NCBI GenBank assembly: GCA_013911195.1
Contig: JACETS010000164.1
Location: 1 to 5,774 of the forward strand
DNA from: Verrucomicrobiales bacterium
GTDB lineage: Bacteria > Verrucomicrobiota > Verrucomicrobiia > Verrucomicrobiales > DEV007
DNA: 5,774 nt
Direction: 5' to 3'
The translations under genes and the position numbers were made by a program. Position 1 is the first letter of the stretch. The number at the start of each line of letters is the position of its first letter. A model generated the notes under the pieces. It saw only the letters and a program-made list of their open reading frames with translations. It was not told the DNA's origin and made no database searches. Shown in pieces: positions 1-5,774 of the stretch.

Positions 1-954
1 ACTATCACTTTGGGGTTTTTTATGATTAGAGCCTCGGCTCAAGGGGTTTTAACAATGACTGGCAGGAATGCCATAGGAAAGTGGTTTGATCATCATCGGG
101 GGAAAGCCTTTGCCTTGAGCGGTGTTGTGACTGCATTTTCATTTTCTTATGCTCCCCGAGCATTGAAGTGGATGAGTGATCAGTTTGGATGGTCTGGGGC
201 ATGGGCATTATTGGGGGTTTTAACAATAAGCGTAATGGCAGGATTAGGATGGCTTCTCTTTAGAGATAATCCTGAGGAATGCGGGCTCTTAATGGATGGT
301 AAACGGTCTGAACTAAAACTGAAAAAAATGCATAAGGATGCAATCGCTCATACTGATTATCGGCTTTCTAAGGCACTAAGAACATGGCCTTTCTGGGCGT
401 TCAATTTTTCATTCACTTTCATTGCTTTATATACTACGGCAGTAACGTTTCATGTTATCTCGATAGGATCGACTCACGGCAGAGATTCACTTGAGGTGAT
501 TGGATACTTTGTTCCAATGGCCTTTGTGAGTGTCATCTCTAATATGTTGATGGGCTTGATAAGTTCTCAGACGAGGTTGAAATATTTATTAGCGATCATG
601 AATGCTGCCATCTTTTTCTCAGTGATTGGAGTGATCTATCTTGACACTAAATCTGGAGTTTTATTCTATATTATTGGTAATGGCATAGCTGGTGGAGGAT
701 TTGCTTGTTTGTCCGGAATAGTTTGGCCGAGGTTTTTCGGAAGAAAATGGTTGGGATCAATTAGTGGAGTCGGAATGTCGAGTATGGTGATTGGAAGCGG
801 AATAGGGCCTCTTCTTTTTGGTGCTTTCTTTGCAATGACTGGAAATTATTTATCCGTCTTATGGCTATGTTCGATTATTCCTGCTTTATTATTTTTTGGT
901 TGTGCTTGGGCTGATAATCCACAATCAAAAATAAAATCAACCGATTCGGATTAG
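1..954 (+). CDS. MFS transporter, oxalate/formate or monocarboxylate carrier-like (5' partial)
   Basis: The frame is open from the first base, so the true start lies outside the window. About 317 codons are visible and roughly 90-100 residues (probably TM1-3) are missing from a family of about 400-430. Counting from the TTG at position 10 as residue 1, the visible part opens inside TM4 (R7 and G12, as in the R-x-x-x-G pattern of MFS proteins). The inner loop follows with WFDHHRGKA (25-33), then TM5 (about 34-53) and TM6 (62-84). Next comes a long charged cytoplasmic loop (85-126), and hydrophobic stretches fit TM7-TM12 (about 127-300). The loop after TM6 contains NPEECGLLMDG, which resembles the NPEE-GL-PDG motif of the oxalate/formate antiporter (OFA) and monocarboxylate carriers. 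It is an inner-membrane carrier driven by an ion gradient or by exchange. Substrate is not readable from sequence; a small carboxylate is a guess. The downstream gene follows after 57 bases on the same strand. Confidence 0.5.
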   Translation, partial: TITLGFFMIRASAQGVLTMTGRNAIGKWFDHHRGKAFALSGVVTAFSFSYAPRALKWMSDQFGWSGAWALLGVLTISVMAGLGWLLFRDNPEECGLLMDGKRSELKLKKMHKDAIAHTDYRLSKALRTWPFWAFNFSFTFIALYTTAVTFHVISIGSTHGRDSLEVIGYFVPMAFVSVISNMLMGLISSQTRLKYLLAIMNAAIFFSVIGVIYLDTKSGVLFYIIGNGIAGGGFACLSGIVWPRFFGRKWLGSISGVGMSSMVIGSGIGPLLFGAFFAMTGNYLSVLWLCSIIPALLFFGCAWADNPQSKIKSTDSD

Positions 955-1011
955 TTTTTATTATTGTACGAATTTGTATTAGGCTCGTATGAGTTTATAA
1001 TTCAACAAAAT

Positions 1012-1956
1012 ATGAAATCGTTCAATTTAATCTGCATATGGTTATTTGGTAGTTTAACTATTCTGATTGCTAATGAGGCCAGAGAGTGGGAATCATCAGA
1101 CGGAAAAATTTTAGAGGCTGAATTTATCTCAGCTAACGAGAGGATTGTAACCATCCGCCGTACGTCAGATGGGCGACGTTTCACAATTCCTCTGGATCGG
1201 ATTTCAGAAAAAGATAGGGACTGGGTGAAGGAGAAGCTTGAAGAGATCAAGGGCCCTGGTAAAAAAGAGCCCAGTGGTATTTTTAAAGATCGTCTCAATG
1301 ATGAATGGGAGAAAATGGAATTTGGCAGTCTGAAATTTAGATTTTGGGGAGGTGAAAAATTACGCCCCACAAAGAGGTACCCGTTTGTTGTTTTTTTGCA
1401 TGGTAGAGGTTCAGGTGGGAGTGATAATGAAAAACAATTATTTAGCGTACCAAGAAAGTTCACATCTAAAAACTTCTATAAAGATAATCCCTCATTTCTA
1501 ATTGCTCCTCAATGCCCTGATGATACCCGAGGATGGAGAGGGAACTATATTGATGATGTCATAAAGATTGTCAAAGAAGCTATTGAACATCTTCCTGTCG
1601 ACAAGAACAGAATCTACATCACTGGTGTATCTATGGGCGGGTTTGGTACTTGGGAAGCATTGTCTCTGGCTCCTGAACTATTTGCCGCAGCCGTTCCTAT
1701 TTGTGGTGGGGCTAACCCATCAATTGCAAAAAAGATAAAAGATATTCCTATATGGACGCACCACGGAGAGGCTGATGAGGTTGTGAAAGTTGAGTGGACC
1801 AGAGGAATCGTTGACGCTTTGGAAAGAGCTAAAGGTAATATCAAATATACTGAGTATCCCAAAGAATCAGGGATTAAGCATGACGCATGGAAGCCATGTT
1901 ATAATAATGCTGAGGTATTTGATTGGATGTTTTCTCAAACCCTAAAAAAAGGTTAG
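1012..1956 (+). CDS. Secreted SHD1-domain alpha/beta hydrolase (esterase / predicted peptidase type)
   Basis: A 314-residue exported hydrolase. The ATG at 1012 is chosen over an in-frame TTG at 964 because it places a clean Sec signal peptide at the N-terminus: K2, then a hydrophobic core at residues 4-20, with likely cleavage near A20-A23. There is no lipobox cysteine. Residues 23-72 form an SHD1 domain (REWESSDGK, then EAEFIS, then IPLDRISEKD), a small module common in PVC bacteria. A charged linker (73-100) leads to an alpha/beta-hydrolase domain (about 104-312) like the predicted peptidase/LpqC and phospholipase/carboxylesterase families. The oxyanion-hole motif is FLHGRG (H130-G131). The nucleophile elbow is GVSMGG with Ser207, and the probable acid and base are Asp255 (in EADEVV) and His290 (in KHDAW). 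The substrate is unknown; esters on polysaccharides or polyesters are common for relatives. No Shine-Dalgarno is visible. A TATAAT at 996-1001 lies very close to the start. It converges with fdhA. Confidence 0.5.
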   Translation: MKSFNLICIWLFGSLTILIANEAREWESSDGKILEAEFISANERIVTIRRTSDGRRFTIPLDRISEKDRDWVKEKLEEIKGPGKKEPSGIFKDRLNDEWEKMEFGSLKFRFWGGEKLRPTKRYPFVVFLHGRGSGGSDNEKQLFSVPRKFTSKNFYKDNPSFLIAPQCPDDTRGWRGNYIDDVIKIVKEAIEHLPVDKNRIYITGVSMGGFGTWEALSLAPELFAAAVPICGGANPSIAKKIKDIPIWTHHGEADEVVKVEWTRGIVDALERAKGNIKYTEYPKESGIKHDAWKPCYNNAEVFDWMFSQTLKKG

Positions 1957-1976
1957 TGAATTTTTTATTGCACTAA
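1953..1976. terminator. Possible bidirectional terminator between converging genes
   Basis: The arms TTAGTG (1953-1958) and CACTAA (1971-1976) are perfect complements around a 12-base, T-rich loop. The overlapping pair TGAATT (1957-1962) and AATTCA (1975-1980) offers an alternative fold. The site overlaps the stop codon of the hydrolase (1954-1956) and that of fdhA (1965-1967), where two transcripts meet head-on. The stem is short and AT-rich and the loop is large, so this is a weak candidate; the two genes may instead share no real terminator here and read into each other. Confidence 0.5.
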
Positions 1977-4709
1977 TTCAATTTTCACTGGGCAGACTTT
2001 GAGTTCTGCCGTCTCAGTAACGGGGTCATATCCACTACCTGTCAAGACATTGACTGGTACACTTGCAAAGCTAAAACTGGTAAAAACCGTTCCACTGGGT
2101 GACGTATCAGTGATACGAACTTTGATATCGATACTACCACGTCGGCTAGACATTTTGACAAAATCCCCATCCTTGAGTTCCCATGCCTCTGCGTCTTGAG
2201 GATTAATTTCTAAGGTCTCCTCATTGAGAAGATAATCGATTCCGGCACTTCTACCGGTTTGTGTCCTGCTATGATAAGCCTGTAGTCTTCGCCCAGTAGT
2301 GAGCCATACTGGATAATTATCATCAATCACCTCAGCGGGGTCTCTATAGCCAATTATTTTGAATAAACCTTTGCCATTTTTGAACTCCTTTTCATGTAGT
2401 CGCGGTGTCCCTGGGTGTTCTTTGTCTGGCACTGGCCATTGGTATTCTCCATTATCAATTCTGTCCCAATCAAGTCCTGAATAAATTGGGCTTAATGAGC
2501 AAAGCTCATTGAAAACATCTTTTGCAGAATTGAAATGGTCAAAATTTTTGTTTCCCATCCGTTTTGCAATTTCAGAAATAATCCACCAATCAGGTTTTGC
2601 TTCTCCTGGAGGAGGTACGGCAGCACGTAATCTCTGGACTCTTCGTTCTGTATTAGTTTGAACGCCATCAGTTTCAGCGAATCCAGTAGCGGGAAATACA
2701 ATATTTGCCAATTGAGCAGTTTCAGTCATGAAAAGATCTATGACGACTAAATGATCTAAACTCTTTAATGCATTTTCACAGTGATTTTTATCTGGATCAG
2801 TGACTACAGTATTCTCACCATCAATCAGCATCGCGTGAATTCCTTCGGGCCCTTCTTTGCCCGATTGATTTAATGCAGAGACTTTCGTGATCCCTTTTTG
2901 AGCATCAATTTGATTTCCATAAGCCTTAGAAAATTTTTCAGCGAAGGCCTCATCGGCACAGGCTTGAAAGCCTGGGAAATTGGCTGGTACTGCTCCACAG
3001 TCTCCAGCCCCTTGGATATTATTCTGGCCTCTCATTGGATTAATTCCGCCGCCCGTCACGCCCAAGTTTCCTGTCATTAGAGCCAAATTACATAGTGACT
3101 GAACATTATCGACACCACATATATGTTCAGTGATACCCAAAGTGTAGAAGATTGCAGCAGGGGCTCCTTTACCATAAATGAGTGCAGCTTCTTCGATTAA
3201 GCCTGCATCGACCTCGCAAATGGGTGCTGCCCACTCTGGCGTAAATTCTTTGATGTGTTCAATGAATTCTTCAGATCCTGAGGTTCTTTGACTGATGAAT
3301 GAATTATCTGTCAGTTCTTCTCTCGAAATTACATTTGCCATGGCAAGAAGAAGAGCGACGTCCGAACCTACTCTAATTCTTAGATGAATATCAGCCATTT
3401 TGGCCAAACGAGTTTCTCTTGGGTCTGCAACTATCATTCTTGCACCTCTAGAAACAGCTTTTTTCAATCGAGTCGCAGCAACTGGGTGGCATTCTGTCAT
3501 GTTCGTGCCAATTGCAAAAATGACATCAGGATGCTCCATGTCGCTGAGTGGGTTACTCATTGCTCCTCTTCCAATGGTGGCCGCCAGACCGGCGACAGTA
3601 GGAGCGTGTCAACTTCGACTACAATTGTCTATATAATTGGTACCGAAATTAGACCTTATAAATTTCTGCATCGTGTAGGCGGCTTCATGGGGAGCTCTGC
3701 CTGATGCGATACCATAAATGGAATGGCGACCATATTTCTCAGCTACATTTTTAAACCCGTTAGCAGCCAACTGAAGAGCCTCTTCCCACTCAGCTTCTCT
3801 GAATGTTCCGTCTTCCTTCCTGATCATGGGCTTCTTGAGCCTATCAGGATGATTGACAAAATCAAAAGCGTACTGACCTTTTATACATAGAGCACCCTCA
3901 TTAGCAGGTCCATCCATTGCAGGCTGTATTCCAACAACTTTATCTTCTTTACTGAGAATATCTACGGCACATCCCACACCGCAGTAGGGACAGACTGATC
4001 GGGTCTTTTTAATTTCACCAGGAGAATCTTTTGCACGGAGTGCTTTTTTGTCCGACAGCGCACCGGTCGGGCATGTTTGAACGCACTGTCCACAAAAAGT
4101 GCATTCAGAGTCTCTCAAGTCGTTACCAAATTCTGTAGAAATTTGAGTTTCAAATCCTCTATTGATAACATTAATAGCGTGATCACCCTCTTGCTCAGCA
4201 CATACCCGAACACACCGATAGCATGAAATACAGTTATCATAATCTCTAAGAATAAATGGATTTTTATCATCATTATTACTCTTTCCGCTGGTCTTACCTG
4301 CAAACCTTTTGTTGTCTGTATTGTATTGATCAAGAAGTTGAGAAAGTTCTTGGCTTGAGTATCCAGATAGAGGGTCGATATCAAGGCTTCGATTTTCACT
4401 AGCGACCATTTCAAGAAGAGTTTTTCTATACTTCTCTATGGTCTTTGTTTTCGTCCTAACCACCATGCCATCTGTGGCCTTAGCTGTGCAAGAGGCTACA
4501 GGATTTCTGACTCCTTCGACATCAACTACACAAAGTCTACATGCTCCAAATGGTTCCAACCTTGGATCATAACAAAGGCTGGGGACTTCTCTCCTACAGC
4601 GATTTGCAACCTCATATATCGTTTCACCATCACGAAATTCTACCAATTCATCATCGATAGAAACCGTAAGAATCTTGGCATTCGGAGGAATGTCTTTTGG
4701 CGAAATCAT
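1965..4709 (-). CDS. fdhA: Formate dehydrogenase alpha subunit, selenocysteine-containing (UGA read through)
   Basis: Catalytic subunit of a cytoplasmic Mo/W formate dehydrogenase (formate to CO2 plus two electrons), 914 residues with Sec367 encoded by TGA at 3611-3609. Domains in order: NuoG-like [2Fe-2S] domain (about 12-90) with C46, C57, C60 and C74; a 70-residue linker without Cys or His; two ferredoxin [4Fe-4S] motifs, C160/163/166/170 and C203/206/209/213; the catalytic-domain [4Fe-4S] ligands C240, C243, C247 and C275, followed by the conserved K277; then Sec367-His368 and, in the NPMRGQNN motif, Arg560, matching the active-site Sec, His and Arg of E. coli FdhH. The molybdopterin oxidoreductase core continues through the GFAE-DGVQTN-ERR region (about 675-692). 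The dinucleotide-binding domain is about 799-909 (GRRLQAYHSRTQT). No Tat signal is present. The start at 4709 gives the usual short N-terminus; the upstream region has no Shine-Dalgarno. No FdhB/NuoF-like partner, fdhD or sel gene lies in the window. Formate oxidation is the family's usual role; running as a CO2 reductase cannot be excluded. Confidence 0.5.
3562..3605 (-). promoter_or_regulatory. Bacterial SECIS element in the fdhA mRNA
   Basis: Directly downstream of the UGA, the mRNA folds into a hairpin at 3596-3580: arms GUCGCC and GGCGGC (5 Watson-Crick pairs and one U-G) close the 5-base loop GGUCU. This is the same loop core as the E. coli fdhF SECIS. The loop begins 18 bases after the UGA, in the range expected for bacterial elements. 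An outer stem pairs GCUCCU (3605-3600) perfectly with AGGAGC (3567-3562), with an asymmetric internal region between the two stems. In known systems SelB-GTP-tRNA(Sec) binds such a loop and delivers selenocysteine at the UGA. The hairpin also codes for amino acids, so both constraints act on it. Confidence 0.5.
3609..3611 (-). other. In-frame UGA selenocysteine codon of fdhA (Sec367)
   Basis: Reading the minus strand, the codons are AAT TGT AGT CGA AGT TGA CAC GCT, giving N-C-S-R-S-Sec-H-A. In formate dehydrogenases this exact position holds the Mo/W-ligating Sec or Cys, followed by His (as in the Sec-His of E. coli FdhH). The frame stays open for 547 further codons after the TGA and keeps all family motifs, starting with APTVAG. 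A nonsense mutation is therefore unlikely: it would have to fall by chance on the one codon where Sec occurs. Confidence 0.5.
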
Positions 4710-4726
4710 TGAAAAAGAGGGGATTA

Positions 4727-4732
4727 ATTATA
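4727..4732 (-). promoter_or_regulatory. Candidate -10 box for fdhA
   Basis: On the minus strand a perfect TATAAT lies 17 bases upstream of the fdhA ATG. No convincing -35 box stands at 16-18 bases; TTGTGT is 19 bases away and weak. Transcription from here would leave a leader of only about 10 bases. The whole 4710-4835 interval is very AT-rich, so a chance TATAAT is likely enough to keep confidence low. A 12-base palindrome, ATTTTATAAAAT, lies upstream at 4759-4770 and could be an operator or only AT-rich background. Apart from this and the terminator at 4836-4865, nothing is recognised in the 4710-4900 gap. Confidence 0.5.
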
Positions 4733-4835
4733 CATAAAAAGTAATAAAGTTACACAAAATTTTATAAAATAATTTCAATATCCAAATAGTTTATAAAAAC
4801 TTATTAATTCTTAAATATTAGTAATAATATAAGAA

Positions 4836-4865
4836 AAACGGTCAACTCCAGTGAGTTGACCGTTT
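4836..4865 (-). terminator. Strong intrinsic terminator of the TlpA-like gene
   Basis: A perfect 13-bp inverted repeat (AAACGGTCAACTC at 4836-4848 and its complement at 4853-4865) surrounds the 4-base loop at 4849-4852. On the minus strand the hairpin is followed by a T-rich run (TTTTTCTT, partly in the arm). It lies 35 bases after the stop codon of the thioredoxin gene (4901-4903). This is the standard shape of a Rho-independent terminator and separates that gene's transcript from fdhA, so the two same-strand genes are probably not one operon. Confidence 0.5.
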
Positions 4866-4900
4866 CAAATCATTTAGCTGAGAATTATTGTCTTAGCTTT

Positions 4901-5764
4901 TTAGAGACCGAGCTCCTTCTTAACGGCTTTTTCTAGAGCTGGTCCACGAAGATTAGATGCGACGACTTTTCCGTCTTTGCCAATTAAAAAAGTCGCAGGG
5001 ATAGAGGTGATTCCAAATTTTTTGGCTAATGCGTTTCCCCAGCCTTGGCCATCAAATGCGTGCGCCCATGTCATCTTCTTATCTTTAACAAAAGCTTTCA
5101 ATTTATCCTCGTCTTTTGCGTTATCTAAAGAAATTCCGATGATTTCAAATCCCTCATCGTTGTAGTCCTCGTAGGCCTTAATAACATTTGGTAATTCTGC
5201 GATGCAAGGGCCGCACCACGTAGCCCAAAAATCAATCAGTACTACTTTGCCTTTCATTTTAGAAAGATCAGTTTCTTTTCCATCCAGACCGACAAATTTT
5301 ATGTCCATTACATCTCCTACGGCCGGGGTATTGAGTTGTCCGCCAAGCTGATCAATGAATCCTCCAAATCGATCTGCTTGTGGGTGTCCAACGATATCTT
5401 TTTTTGCGTTCTGGATGGCAACCTTTGCCTTATCTTTTGATCCGGATTGCAGATACAGTCTGAAGAGTTCTTGGAAAACACCGAAGAATTCTTGTGGTAC
5501 CAAGTTTTCACCTTTTGGTAATTTATCATACTTATCGGAAAGTAACTCAGCTTGGCGCTCAGTCATTCCTAGTCTTGAATAGGATTCAATAAGAAAATCA
5601 ATGGCATCATTGCTGTCACTAGCTTTTGGGTTTTTTTGTAAATACTCCTCTAGGGCAGCAGCAGTATCCTTCGTGTGTTTTTCGATGATCTCATTAGCTG
5701 TTTGAGCTAGGAGATTTGCAGGAAGTGCAATCATCATGAGGGCGATAATTGTTTTAGTTATCAT
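4901..5764 (-). CDS. Exported TlpA-family thiol-disulfide protein with helical N-terminal domain
   Basis: A 287-residue thioredoxin-fold protein working outside the cytoplasm. Residues 1-20 are a Sec signal peptide (K4, hydrophobic core 5-19, likely cleavage after A20 in LLA-QT); there is no lipobox Cys, so it should be soluble in the periplasm. Residues 22-140 are charged helices with a repeat-like, TPR-resembling look and no recognised family. Residues about 147-287 form the TlpA/AhpC-type thioredoxin domain: the active site is WCGPC (C184 and C187), the cis-proline is P256 (in SIPATF), and the FWATWCGPC context is typical of ResA/TlpA reductases. Such proteins reduce disulfides, for example in cytochrome c maturation, but no cytochrome or Ccm gene is visible here, so the target is unknown. 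The ATG at 5764 lies 10 bases from the window edge; those bases show no Shine-Dalgarno, and the promoter is outside. Confidence 0.5.
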   Translation of the reverse strand: MITKTIIALMMIALPANLLAQTANEIIEKHTKDTAAALEEYLQKNPKASDSNDAIDFLIESYSRLGMTERQAELLSDKYDKLPKGENLVPQEFFGVFQELFRLYLQSGSKDKAKVAIQNAKKDIVGHPQADRFGGFIDQLGGQLNTPAVGDVMDIKFVGLDGKETDLSKMKGKVVLIDFWATWCGPCIAELPNVIKAYEDYNDEGFEIIGISLDNAKDEDKLKAFVKDKKMTWAHAFDGQGWGNALAKKFGITSIPATFLIGKDGKVVASNLRGPALEKAVKKELGL

Positions 5765-5774
5765 ATTATTATTT

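Noticed and set aside
964..1011. TTG at 964 as start of the hydrolase
   Set aside because: It would place 16 extra residues, including charged and aromatic ones, before a well-formed signal peptide that starts at the ATG at 1012.
1002..1463. Minus-strand ORF of 153 codons inside the hydrolase gene
   Set aside because: Low-complexity Ser/Pro/Leu-rich translation opposite a clearly conserved gene; a shadow frame. The same applies to the other short ORFs opposite or within fdhA and the thioredoxin gene.
1965..3560. Separate gene starting at the ATG at 3560
   Set aside because: It begins inside the molybdopterin core, lacks the Fe-S and Sec active site, and 16 conserved in-frame codons precede it up to the TGA. 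It is the second part of the selenoprotein.
3609..4709. fdhA pseudogene truncated by a nonsense codon
   Set aside because: The TGA is at the known Sec position, a SECIS hairpin follows, and the remaining 547 codons are intact with all family motifs.
4710..4835. Small gene or RNA in the AT-rich gap
   Set aside because: Frequent stop codons in all frames, no stable GC-containing fold apart from the terminator next to it, and no tRNA-like or riboswitch-like element recognised.
1..5774. Mobile element, CRISPR array or phage genes
   Set aside because: No transposase or integrase, no repeated spacers, no terminal inverted repeats; the only sizeable inverted repeat is the terminator at 4836-4865.

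Overview
The window holds four protein genes, two on each strand: a 5'-truncated MFS transporter (+), a secreted SHD1-domain alpha/beta hydrolase (+), a selenocysteine-containing formate dehydrogenase catalytic subunit (-), and an exported TlpA-like thioredoxin (-). The base composition is moderately AT-rich by eye. An SHD1 domain fused to an esterase/peptidase-type hydrolase is typical of the Planctomycetota-Verrucomicrobiota-Lentisphaerota (PVC) bacteria. That makes a PVC bacterium, perhaps a Verrucomicrobiota member, the best guess for the host. This is an inference from domain style and not a database match. None of the three visible start codons has a clear Shine-Dalgarno sequence upstream.

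Layout. Positions 1-954 carry the C-terminal three quarters of an MFS carrier of the oxalate/formate or monocarboxylate type. Positions 1012-1956 encode a signal-peptide hydrolase with a Ser-Asp-His triad. It runs convergently into the formate dehydrogenase gene, with only 8 bases between the two stop codons. Positions 1965-4709 (minus strand) are the formate dehydrogenase gene. A 190-base AT-rich gap follows, containing a possible promoter for fdhA and a strong 13-bp intrinsic terminator for the gene behind it. Positions 4901-5764 (minus strand) encode the TlpA-like protein.

The main result is that the formate dehydrogenase looks like two ORFs (3609-4709 and 1965-3560) but is one 914-residue selenoprotein. 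The apparent stop is an in-frame TGA at 3611-3609. It lies exactly at the active-site position of the family, followed by His and the conserved AP-TVAG segment. A bacterial SECIS-type hairpin with a GGUCU apical loop sits 12 bases after it, enclosed by a perfect 6-bp lower stem. The reading frame is intact on both sides. A standard gene caller would report two truncated genes or a pseudogene, and both would be wrong.

The enzyme has no Tat signal and carries an N-terminal [2Fe-2S] domain, two ferredoxin-type [4Fe-4S] clusters and the Mo/W-bis-MGD catalytic module, so it is a cytoplasmic, electron-bifurcating or NAD-linked type. It lacks the His-Cys3 cluster ligands often found after the [2Fe-2S] domain in related enzymes, and no diaphorase (FdhB/NuoF-like) partner gene lies beside it here. 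The nearby MFS carrier could supply or export formate or oxalate, but this is only a suggestion: the two genes are on opposite strands with an unrelated gene between them.
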